Shown here piece by piece: positions 5,443 to 12,130 of a stretch of 22,456 nt of DNA. Location of the stretch: NCBI GenBank assembly GCA_003662985.1, contig QMZD01000004.1, positions 1 to 22,456 on the forward strand. Reading direction: 5' to 3'. Origin of the DNA: Archaeoglobales archaeon. GTDB taxonomy: Archaea > Halobacteriota > Archaeoglobi > Archaeoglobales > Archaeoglobaceae. The first letter of the stretch is position 1; each line of letters begins with the position of its first letter. A model generated the notes under the pieces. The model was given only the letters and a program-made list of their open reading frames with translations, was not told the origin of the DNA and did no database searches. Position numbers and translations under genes: made by a program.

Positions 5443-8103
5443 TTAACTCTGGCTTTTCGAGACGGTTGAGTTTATTTTTTTCAGAACCTCGCCCAATTTC
5501 TCGAGCATCTCTCCAAAACCGCTCCAGTTACCCTTTTTGATTTCTTCAAGGGCTTTCTCATACAATTCAACTCCCAGCTTTGCCAAGGAATTAAGATCTT
5601 CTGCCATCGGTTGCTCAGGAGCCTTAGCTTCTCCGAAAACATACCTTATCGAGCTTTGCAAATCCGGTTTCATGACGAGGTGATTCTCGTAAGAGACTAC
5701 AACACCCCTCAACTCAGGTATCTGAGCATTTTCAGCCCTCAGATAAACGGGTTCAACATAGATTATCGAGTTATCGATTGGGATAACGAGAAGATTGCCC
5801 CTTATTATCCTGGAGCCTGCCTGACTCCAGAGTGTGAATATCTTGGAGATTTCTGGATCTTGATCGATCCTCGCTTCGATCTGCATTGGTCCATAAACGA
5901 GTGTTCCTTTCGGAAATTCATAAAGTAGGATTTCTCCATAGTTTTCGTCACACCTCGCTGCCATCCAAGAGATTATGTTGTCTCTGTCCTTGGGGGAAAA
6001 GGGTAACATGAGCAAAAACTCGGGCTTGTTTTCAGCTATGGTTATAATAACGTAATAGGGCTCTATATCGATTATATGCTCTTCAAAAAGTTCTGTTGGA
6101 ATTTCCCAAACATCTTCTTTGTTGTAAAATGTCCTTGGATCGTCCATGTGGTAGATAGAGTAGATTTCAGCCTGTATTTTGAAAAGATCAACTGGATAGC
6201 GGATGTGACTCTTCTCCTCCGGACTCATCTTCTCAAATGGTATGAAAAGCTCGGGAAAGGCTTTAGTTAAGGTTTTTATAACCGGCTCATCACTCATTAC
6301 GTAAAATTCCATACTTCCATTGTACGCATCGATGAAAATCTTCACTGAGTTTCGGATATAGTTAAAAGGCTTCCCATAGACGACCGCTGCAGAGTAGGGG
6401 AAATTGTTCAAAGTCGTATATGCATCAACTATCCAGTAAAGCTTACCATCGATGATGGCTATGTAGGGATCACGATCGTAACTCAGATATGGGGCAATTG
6501 TATAAACTCTTTCCATTATCTGCCTGTGCATCATAATCCTGCTCTCTGGAGAGATATAGCTAGTGAGAAGTAAATTGATGTCGCCAAACTTCATGCTAAA
6601 GAGGAGTTTTTTCAGGAAGCTGTCGATCGGTACTCCTCCCGTCCCATTGTAAGTGGAGAAAACGTTCTTCTCTCCCGAAGGATAATCGAATTCCTTTTGG
6701 AGGGTTTTTACGATGACATAATCCCTCGTGATTTCCCCATAGTATATCTCTGGCCTTTCAACCTTGATTACACCCGTAGGAGGAATGTCATAGACAAAGA
6801 GCTCCGGTCTGCCTTCCTCAGAAACAGCATTAACTGGAGAGGCTATAACACCGTAACCATGGGTGTAAATCAGATGTCTGTTCACCCAAGTTTGAGCGGT
6901 GGTTGGAAGAAGATCGGGAGAGAGCTCTCTCGCAGAAACCATCAGCTGAGTATAATTTCCATTGATAAAGTATCTGTCAACATCAACATCGTTGATGTAG
7001 TAGTACGTTCTTATCTGCTGGATTTGCCGGTAGACGCTCAAAAGGGGCCTGTGATCCCACAGCCTTATATTCTCAATTATCCCTGAGTTTTTCTCGATGC
7101 TTTCAATGGTGAGCGTGCCTTTAACGGGGTAAACCTTCTTTTTCACGTCAAGCCCGTATGCAATCCGAGTATAATTTATGCTGTAACCTATAAACTTCTC
7201 CTCCAACGATAACTCGTTTGGGTCCACTCTTATTTTCTGAAATGCAAATGGAATTAGAACCAATCCTATGAACACCAATGCAATAAGAACGAAAAAGACC
7301 AAAGCATACATCTCCGCCTGTCTTTTCACCCCATAGTAAATAGATGCACCCGCCAGAGCGAATGAGGCTATAGAAAGTATGAGCATCGCTGGCATCCTTA
7401 TGAAAACATCCGTATAACCTGCACCTTTAACAACGCCCATCTGTGAGCTCAATAGATCGTATCTTCCGATATACAGATAAACACCTGCTAAGATCATGAT
7501 GGATGCGATAAGAACGGAGATATGGATGAACCCCGCTCTCGGAAAAAGGTCTTTGAATTCCTCAAAACTCTTCACCCACCTAAAAATTAAGAAATAATAT
7601 ATAATGGAGATTATCAAGCAAAAAACTATCAGAACAAAGAGAACGTTTATCAGATCTTTTATGAAAGGCAGTTTGAAGGCATAAAAAGAGACATCAATAT
7701 CAAATATAGGATCTTTCACTCCGAATTCCTGTCCATTCAAGAAAAAGACAAGGTTAACCCAGTTCCTTGATAAAACATAGGGAAAAAAGAGTGAAAGGAC
7801 AAGGAACACCCAGCTCGGAACCTTAAGAGGTTCACCCAAAAATTCCTCACTCGCCATATGCATTGCCAATCTGTTTAGAAAGAAGATAACAAGAGATATA
7901 ACAAAAAATATTCCAAAGAGTTCAACTCTGTAATATAAGACCTTAAGAAAATAATCTCCAAGTTTTAGAGAATCAAACCACAAATACTCCGTATAAAGGA
8001 AGACAAAGGTCGAAAATGAAATTATCAACACAAGAAGAATGAAGAGAAGAGCAAGTATCCTCTTGTCAAGGGGTGCTGAGATTTCAAATCGTTCCTGAGA
8101 CAC
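5443..8103 (-). CDS. UPF0182 family integral membrane protein
   Basis: An 886-aa protein of the UPF0182 (COG1615) type, of unknown function. The first third has about seven hydrophobic helices, near residues 16-37, 62-78, 93-110, 145-170, 187-210, 230-255 and 262-290. A large, mostly soluble region follows, presumably outside the cell, containing the family-typical block TTAQTWVNRHLIYTHGYG and SPVNAVSEEGRPELFVYDIP. A helical C-terminal tail, from about 835, is rich in Leu/Lys/Glu. The start is GTG at 8101-8103; a TATA box ATTAAATAG (8127-8135 on the minus strand) sits about 26 bp upstream, so the message is leaderless. Length is normal for the family (about 850-1000 aa). No functional partner is encoded beside it. 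Confidence 0.88.
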   Translation of the reverse strand: MSQERFEISAPLDKRILALLFILLVLIISFSTFVFLYTEYLWFDSLKLGDYFLKVLYYRVELFGIFFVISLVIFFLNRLAMHMASEEFLGEPLKVPSWVFLVLSLFFPYVLSRNWVNLVFFLNGQEFGVKDPIFDIDVSFYAFKLPFIKDLINVLFVLIVFCLIISIIYYFLIFRWVKSFEEFKDLFPRAGFIHISVLIASIMILAGVYLYIGRYDLLSSQMGVVKGAGYTDVFIRMPAMLILSIASFALAGASIYYGVKRQAEMYALVFFVLIALVFIGLVLIPFAFQKIRVDPNELSLEEKFIGYSINYTRIAYGLDVKKKVYPVKGTLTIESIEKNSGIIENIRLWDHRPLLSVYRQIQQIRTYYYINDVDVDRYFINGNYTQLMVSARELSPDLLPTTAQTWVNRHLIYTHGYGVIASPVNAVSEEGRPELFVYDIPPTGVIKVERPEIYYGEITRDYVIVKTLQKEFDYPSGEKNVFSTYNGTGGVPIDSFLKKLLFSMKFGDINLLLTSYISPESRIMMHRQIMERVYTIAPYLSYDRDPYIAIIDGKLYWIVDAYTTLNNFPYSAAVVYGKPFNYIRNSVKIFIDAYNGSMEFYVMSDEPVIKTLTKAFPELFIPFEKMSPEEKSHIRYPVDLFKIQAEIYSIYHMDDPRTFYNKEDVWEIPTELFEEHIIDIEPYYVIITIAENKPEFLLMLPFSPKDRDNIISWMAARCDENYGEILLYEFPKGTLVYGPMQIEARIDQDPEISKIFTLWSQAGSRIIRGNLLVIPIDNSIIYVEPVYLRAENAQIPELRGVVVSYENHLVMKPDLQSSIRYVFGEAKAPEQPMAEDLNSLAKLGVELYEKALEEIKKGNWSGFGEMLEKLGEVLKKINSTVSKSQS

Positions 8104-8330
8104 GTTAATAAATCTACTTCAGATACTATTTAATCTTTTGGTGATTTGGGGGGTTATTGAGCTAAATACTGAGTATCAACTGCGAATTGTAGCCATCAAA
8201 CATAAAGTTTATTTCATAAAATACTTCATAAATATTTCACAAGACGTTTGTGTCTGAATACTTATACCCCTAAAAATCACCATATAGAGCAGTGGATTAC
8301 CATCTAAACACCTAAGTTGTCTAATACTCC

Positions 8331-8358
8331 AAAAAAATTCTCGGCAAGGTATTAAAAC
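8331..8358 (-). terminator. T-rich 3' end of the structured RNA
   Basis: Directly after the last ACA box, the minus strand reads GTTTTAAT and then, about 20 nt further, a run of seven T (8331-8337). Either could end transcription of the RNA at 8359-8580. The remaining DNA to the UPF0182 promoter shows nothing recognisable. Confidence 0.45.
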
Positions 8359-8430
8359 TGTCCCCCGGGAACTAACGCCGCCTTTCACAGCATTGCTATG
8401 CAGCCTCCGGCAGCTGACCCTTTCTCGGGG
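8359..8430 (-). other. H/ACA hairpin 3 of the guide RNA, pocket complementary to 23S helix 69
   Basis: Lower stem CCCCGAGAA (8422-8430) with TTCCCGGGG (8363-8371), 8 of 9 positions paired. Upper stem GCTGCC (8409-8414) with GGCGGC (8377-8382). GGA (8406-8408) faces UGA (8385-8387), and the apical stem is GCAT/ATGC. ACA is at 8359-8361, 15 nt after the upper stem. The pocket is AGGGTCA on the 5' side and GTTAG on the 3' side, predicting the target UAAC-(psi)N-UGACCCU. This equals the archaeal 23S helix-69 region as I remember it (UAACUAUGACCCU), with the modified base at E. coli position 1915. Confidence 0.8.
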
Positions 8431-8502
8431 TGTGCCATGCATGGGTTGTCCCGGAATCAAAGCTGGCAAAGCCCACTCATCCGGGGACCTAATATGCATG
8501 GC
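8431..8502 (-). other. H/ACA hairpin 2 of the guide RNA
   Basis: Lower stem GCCATGCAT (8494-8502) with ATGCATGGC (8434-8442), a perfect 9-bp helix. Upper stem GTCCCCGG (8481-8488) with CCGGGAC (8448-8454), with one bulged C. GGA (8480-8482) faces UGA (8457-8459). ACA is at 8431-8433, 14 nt after (exclusive of) the upper stem. The pocket is ATTAG on the 5' side and AACCC on the 3' side, giving the predicted target GGGUU-(psi)N-CUAAU. No rRNA site was identified from memory. Confidence 0.78.
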
Positions 8503-8508
8503 CTATGA

Positions 8509-8578
8509 TGTGCCCCCTAACTTGCAGAAAGCTTCATCGCTTGCCTCGCACACTCCGCTTCCTCCCCGTTCGGGGGGC
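8509..8578 (-). other. H/ACA hairpin 1 of the guide RNA
   Basis: Lower stem GCCCCC (8573-8578) with GGGGGC (8512-8517); upper stem AGGAAGC (8557-8563) with GCTTTCT (8526-8532), containing one G-U pair. GGA (8554-8556) faces UGA (8534-8536) below a small TGC/GCA apical stem. ACA is at 8509-8511. The pocket is about GAACGGGG on the 5' side and GCAAGTTA on the 3' side. The predicted target is UUGC-(psi)N-CCCCGUUC; I could not place it in rRNA from memory. Confidence 0.72.
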
Positions 8579-8599
8579 ATAATTATTTTGTTCTTAAGA

Positions 8600-8608
8600 C
8601 TAAAAATA
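8600..8608 (-). promoter_or_regulatory. TATA box of the H/ACA guide RNA
   Basis: TATTTTTAG on the minus strand is centred about 25 bp before position 8579, just where the first hairpin begins. This supports an independent minus-strand transcript starting at or next to the structured region. Confidence 0.6.
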
Positions 8609-8622
8609 CTTTTTGTACTTTA

Positions 8623-8650
8623 TTGTAATCTTTGTAATCAAATTGTAATC
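8623..8650. repeat. Three direct copies of TTGTAATC between divergent promoters
   Basis: TTGTAATC occurs exactly at 8623-8630, 8632-8639 and 8643-8650 (start-to-start 9 and 11 bp, roughly one helical turn). The array lies between the TATA box of the guide RNA (minus) and that of the metallo-hydrolase gene (plus). It could be a binding site affecting one or both promoters; no protein can be named. Confidence 0.5.
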
Positions 8651-8662
8651 AAAAACGACAGG

Positions 8663-8670
8663 TATTTAAG
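8663..8670 (+). promoter_or_regulatory. TATA box of the metallo-beta-lactamase-fold gene
   Basis: TATTTAAG (within GGTATTTAAGATT) is centred 25 bp before the ATG at 8691, giving a leaderless transcript. Confidence 0.6.
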
Positions 8671-8690
8671 ATTGGAATCGAAATTCCTTC

Positions 8691-9479
8691 ATGGATCTCG
8701 AGGTGAGACAGGTTACGAATTCTTTAAAGCTCGTTAGAGTTGGCCTGATAAACTACTATCTCTTCGACTCCCTGCTGTTCGACTGCGGCACAACATGCAC
8801 AGCTTTAAAACTGATAGAGAGTCTGGATCGTTCCATCCAGTCCATCGTTGTGTCCCACGCCCATTTCGATCATATCGCTGGCTTGGCTGTAATAAAGTCA
8901 AAGTTTCCCGATGCGAGAGTTTTTGCCCATGAAAGAATAGCGGGGTTGGTAAAGAAGGACAAGGTTATTGAAACCTGGAATGAAGAAAACCGGGAATTTT
9001 GCAATAAATTCGGAGAGAATGTAGACCCATTTAATCTCGACTTTGAAATAGAAAACGTAAGTACAGAAAACTTCCCAGAACATTTAAAGATAATCGAGAC
9101 ACCCGGACACTCCCCGGATGCGATTTCCCTTTTAAACGAAAAGGAAGGATTCATGCTCGTCGCCGATGCTCTCGGCTACCCCCTGTCTTCGGGAAAAAAC
9201 ATCCCGATGTACTTCCACAGCTTCTCAAAATACATAGAGAGTATTGAGAAAATAAAATCTCTCACAGACAAGGTTTGCCTTGGCCACAACGGTGCAATTT
9301 TCAATTCTGAATACTGCGATGTTGCGATAGAGGAGGCTTTTAAGCTGAAGGACGAGATCCAAGGGGGTTTAACTGAAGAAGATGTGTTCAAGCGAATCTA
9401 CAAAGAGGAGATGTCTCTCTACCCCCTTAGCACAATAAAAGCCGTTGCAAGACTTCTTGTAAAGAGGTCTCTTGAATAA
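8691..9479 (+). CDS. Metallo-beta-lactamase-fold hydrolase
   Basis: A 262-aa MBL-fold protein, probably a glyoxalase-II-like or related hydrolase. The metal-binding motif HxHxDH is present as SHAHFDH (H56, H58, D60, H61). Further ligands are H140 in TPGHSP, D159 in LVADALGYP and H199 in LGHNG, so the two-metal site is complete. The N-terminal YYLFDSLLFDCGTT is the usual first strands of the fold. The substrate is not determined; this superfamily includes thioesterases, lactonases and flavoprotein partners, and no flavodoxin or rhodanese domain is fused here. ATG 8691 is supported by a TATA box 25 bp upstream (leaderless). The gene is monocistronic and converges on the secretion ATPase gene with a 67-bp gap. 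Confidence 0.88.
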   Translation: MDLEVRQVTNSLKLVRVGLINYYLFDSLLFDCGTTCTALKLIESLDRSIQSIVVSHAHFDHIAGLAVIKSKFPDARVFAHERIAGLVKKDKVIETWNEENREFCNKFGENVDPFNLDFEIENVSTENFPEHLKIIETPGHSPDAISLLNEKEGFMLVADALGYPLSSGKNIPMYFHSFSKYIESIEKIKSLTDKVCLGHNGAIFNSEYCDVAIEEAFKLKDEIQGGLTEEDVFKRIYKEEMSLYPLSTIKAVARLLVKRSLE

Positions 9480-9546
9480 CGCATTTTTTCATCCAACTAA
9501 TAACAAATCTCATTTTAGCCAATAACACTATGAGGATTCCCCAATA

Positions 9547-11187
9547 TCAAATGTATTCTAAACCTCTACCACCATATTCCTCTAAAAGTTTGAATGCTTC
9601 GCTTGGCTCAGCCTGGTAAGCATAGATGACCGAAGAAACCTTCTTGAAATCGGTTATATCGTTCTCTACCATGTACTCAAGGATGTACTGCCTTCTCCTG
9701 AGCTCATCTTCAAGCTCTCTCGCACTCCAGCCCCTTATCTTCTTTATCTCATCCAAAGCCTTGGATGTTCCGACCATCTGATGAATGTCTCGGATGTTAT
9801 CGTAGATGAAAACGGTTGAGGTTCTCAACATCTTCGTATTGGGATCCAAACCAACTATCTCTGCGATCTCAATATTCCTCCTCACCCTCTTTTCGTTAAC
9901 GTAGGTCTGTGTCTGGATGCTTATAATATCGAGAGCCTCAATCATCGCCCTTGGGACGCTTATGGGTGGGTTTTCAAGTCTATGAATAGCGCTGTTTACG
10001 CTGTCCGCATGCAGAGTTGAATAGGTTGTGTGGCCAGTAGACATCGCCTGAAAGAGAGTCGAGGCCTCCTTCCCTCTAACCTCACCAACTATGATATACT
10101 CAGGCCTTTGCCTTAAAGCAGCCCTAAGCAGATCGTACATCTCTATCGGCTTTGCATTCTCCTGAAAAGCGTCCCTCGTAACCCCAGGAATCCAGTTTTT
10201 ATGTGGCAACGTTAGCTCCCTTGTATCCTCAATCGTGACTATCTTCGCCTTTCTTGGAATAAAGAGAGCTACTGCATTCGTTGAGGTCGTTTTACCGCTT
10301 GCAGTTCCGCCTGCAAATATCAGGCTTTTCCTGTTTTCAATACAGAGCCACAGATATGCCATTTGCTCAGCCGAAAACGTGCCCCATTTTATCAGCGAAA
10401 TGGGGGTTATCGGTTCTTTCCTGAATTTTCTTACCGTAAAGGTTGAGCCATGATCCGTAACCTCCCTACCTAGGGTCATCTGAATTCTGCTCCCATCGGG
10501 CATTGTCGCATCAACCATCGGATCAGCAACGGATATGTGCTTTCCACACCTCTGGGCTAGTTTTATCACAAATGCATCAAGTGTGTCGGAACTTTCAAAA
10601 ACAAGGTTTGTTTTCAAATTCGTGTACTTCCTGTGGAAGATGTAGATCGGTTTACCATGTCCGTTACATGAGATGTCTTCAATGCTTGGATCGAGCATTA
10701 GAGGTGTGATCCTATCGTAAAGCACGGTCTTTTTCAAAACGTGATAAAAAACTCTGAAGAAATCAGAGCCTTCAAGCTCGATTCTATAATCGCTTAGGAT
10801 CTTATCTACCTCCTCCCTAAGGAGCTCCTCACTTGACTTTCCAGTTATTTTTTCGGGTTTCAAAACAACATAACCAAGCTTGTCAATTATCTCCTCAGCC
10901 AATTTATGTTCATCTTCATTGAGTTTCGGCTCATTAACAAAATAGAGATATTCATCCTCTTCAGGTTTATAAAGAACGTGGACGCTCGCAAATGCGTATT
11001 TCCCAGAGAGCGGATAGCTCTCTATTTGCGTCCAACCTTCTGGAACCTCAAAACTCCTTTCAAGCTTCTTTGCAAGCACGTTAAAAGTTTCTTCCTCAAG
11101 CCAGTCTTCTCTAGAAGCTTTCTTTAGCTCCTCAATCAACCTTATCTTGCTTTTATCCTTTCTTCTCAAACTTATCGAGAAACCCAT
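9547..11187 (-). CDS. Type II/IV secretion system (GspE/ArlI-type) ATPase
   Basis: A 546-aa archaeal motor ATPase of the secretion/archaellum/type IV pilus superfamily. The C-terminal RecA-like domain is complete: Walker A GGTASGKTT (about 293-301), Asp box TIEDTRE (about 318-324), Walker B YIIVGEVRG (about 364-372) and His box GHTTYSTLHAD (about 385-395). The N-terminal 250 residues hold the species-variable domain that meets the membrane platform. The ATG at 11185-11187 is preferred to an adjacent TTG one codon upstream. No Shine-Dalgarno is seen. The platform protein (TadC/ArlJ/GspF type) usually found next to it is absent, as are pilins. Whether it powers an adhesive pilus, an archaellum or another machine cannot be told. 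Confidence 0.9.
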   Translation of the reverse strand: MGFSISLRRKDKSKIRLIEELKKASREDWLEEETFNVLAKKLERSFEVPEGWTQIESYPLSGKYAFASVHVLYKPEEDEYLYFVNEPKLNEDEHKLAEEIIDKLGYVVLKPEKITGKSSEELLREEVDKILSDYRIELEGSDFFRVFYHVLKKTVLYDRITPLMLDPSIEDISCNGHGKPIYIFHRKYTNLKTNLVFESSDTLDAFVIKLAQRCGKHISVADPMVDATMPDGSRIQMTLGREVTDHGSTFTVRKFRKEPITPISLIKWGTFSAEQMAYLWLCIENRKSLIFAGGTASGKTTSTNAVALFIPRKAKIVTIEDTRELTLPHKNWIPGVTRDAFQENAKPIEMYDLLRAALRQRPEYIIVGEVRGKEASTLFQAMSTGHTTYSTLHADSVNSAIHRLENPPISVPRAMIEALDIISIQTQTYVNEKRVRRNIEIAEIVGLDPNTKMLRTSTVFIYDNIRDIHQMVGTSKALDEIKKIRGWSARELEDELRRRQYILEYMVENDITDFKKVSSVIYAYQAEPSEAFKLLEEYGGRGLEYI

Positions 11188-11287
11188 CAAGGGATAACTT
11201 TCATAGATGAGTAAAAGTTTTTCCGTTTCTCATGATGAGGAAACAGTATGGAAATAGAACAAAAACACAAAAATTGAAAGTTATTTC

Positions 11288-12061
11288 TTATTTCTGAAAG
11301 CTCACGATCTCAAAAGCGAGATTTTCATCGACGAGGCTAACGAGAAGGCTGTCAAGCATGCTCTCCGTACATACTACTATAACCCCACATCCATGATGGG
11401 CTGCCTCGATACAAACTTCCTTCGAACCGAAAAATATAGGTTCTACCATGATCTTTCTGCAGGTGATTAAGGCTTCAACGCCCAAAGCGACCACTATCTT
11501 TTTAGGATTTGACTTTATCAGCTTTGAAAATTCGTCGTAGTCGACTTTCCTACTCCCTCCCTCTCCAACATCTGGGACTTTCACGACAATTATCTCCCCT
11601 TTTCCGGGAGGTTCGAATCCTTCCAAAGGTTTAATTAGCACATCCTCCCCATCCTGAGCTGACATGAGGGCTACACCATTTCCACCATCGCTTGCCTCTT
11701 TTGCAAATATGAATCCATCGCTGTACCAGTACGTAACCTTGCTGTTTTCCTTTAGATTTCCAGAGGCTATGGCAACTATCGACTTGGAGTAAAGCTTCTT
11801 AACGAGCTCTTCAGAGAAGACATGAAGATCAAAGAGGTTTTTGGTTAACCATTCAACTCCACTCTCCGTGACTTCATAGAAGCCTTTGTGCACAACCCTG
11901 ACAAAACCCATGTTAACGAGATCCTTAAAATGCTCCGAAATCGCCTGGGGGGTAAGATGGAGTTTTCTCGCAATATCCCTCTGATTTGCCTCCTTCCTTG
12001 AGATGAGTTCCGAGAGAATCAGTAATCTTACAGTATCCTTCCTGCTTAGAAGAACATTCAT
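11288..12061 (-). CDS. Winged-helix transcriptional regulator with a C-terminal sensory-like domain
   Basis: A protein of about 257 aa. Near the N-terminus is a winged helix-turn-helix: NQRDIARKLHLTPQAISEHF is the helix-turn-helix, followed by KDLVNMGFVRVVHKGFYEVT as the wing, as in MarR/ArsR-like proteins. The C-terminal 150 residues, with conserved-looking GEIIVVKVPDVGEGG and SNPKKIVVALGVEAL segments and several Cys (for example in CGVIVVC), form a second domain of unknown ligand. A GTG at 12077-12079 would add six residues. The ATG at 12059-12061 is preferred, because the TATA box TTATAAAA (12084-12091 on the minus strand) predicts initiation near 12062. It lies 69 bp downstream of GpsA's stop codon. 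Target genes are unknown. Confidence 0.75.
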   Translation of the reverse strand: MNVLLSRKDTVRLLILSELISRKEANQRDIARKLHLTPQAISEHFKDLVNMGFVRVVHKGFYEVTESGVEWLTKNLFDLHVFSEELVKKLYSKSIVAIASGNLKENSKVTYWYSDGFIFAKEASDGGNGVALMSAQDGEDVLIKPLEGFEPPGKGEIIVVKVPDVGEGGSRKVDYDEFSKLIKSNPKKIVVALGVEALITCRKIMVEPIFFGSKEVCIEAAHHGCGVIVVCTESMLDSLLVSLVDENLAFEIVSFQK

Positions 12062-12130
12062 CAAACTAAGTAACTCCACAAGCTTTTATAATTTACCTTG
12101 CATTTTGCTTTTCAACTTACGACATTCCCA

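Larger units (their letters stand above)
8359..8580 (-). ncRNA. Triple-hairpin box H/ACA guide RNA (pseudouridylation guide)
   Basis: This is a GC-rich island of about 222 bp in AT-rich intergenic DNA, with no credible protein gene. On the minus strand it folds by eye into three successive hairpins. Each has a lower stem, an internal loop on both sides, an upper stem, GGA...UGA elements facing each other near the apex (compatible with K-turn or K-loop binding of L7Ae), and ACA directly or one base after the lower stem. Distances from upper stem to ACA are 14, 14 and 15 nt, matching the 14-16 nt rule of H/ACA guides. A TATA box about 25 bp before position 8580 and T-tracts after the last ACA define a separate transcript. 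It would work with Cbf5, Nop10, Gar1 and L7Ae to turn rRNA uridines into pseudouridine. SRP RNA and RNase P RNA were considered and lack their conserved motifs. Three-hairpin H/ACA RNAs are known from Archaeoglobus (Afu-46, from memory); this may be an orthologue. Confidence 0.82.

Noticed and set aside
5041..7086. Plus-strand frames opposite the nitrilase and UPF0182 genes
   Set aside because: They are shadows of strongly coding minus-strand genes, without ribosome sites or family similarity.
8209..8499. A 96-codon minus-strand open frame overlapping the structured RNA
   Set aside because: Its first half is the GC-rich hairpin DNA of the guide RNA and its second half AT-rich spacer; composition changes within it, no family resemblance is visible, and no ribosome site or TATA box precedes it.
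8359..8580. SRP (7S) RNA or RNase P RNA as identity of the structured region
   Set aside because: The SRP helix-8 GGAAG-type loop and Alu-domain UGUAA motif are absent, and the RNase P signatures GAGGAAAGUC and AGAA..GCUUA are absent on both strands. The three hairpin-ACA units explain the whole region instead.
8359..8580. A long 5'-3' end helix (TGCCCCCC near 8573-8580 with CGGGGGACA near 8359-8367)
   Set aside because: It is possible on paper, but it would break hairpins 1 and 3. The local H/ACA pairings leave correct ACA spacing and are preferred.
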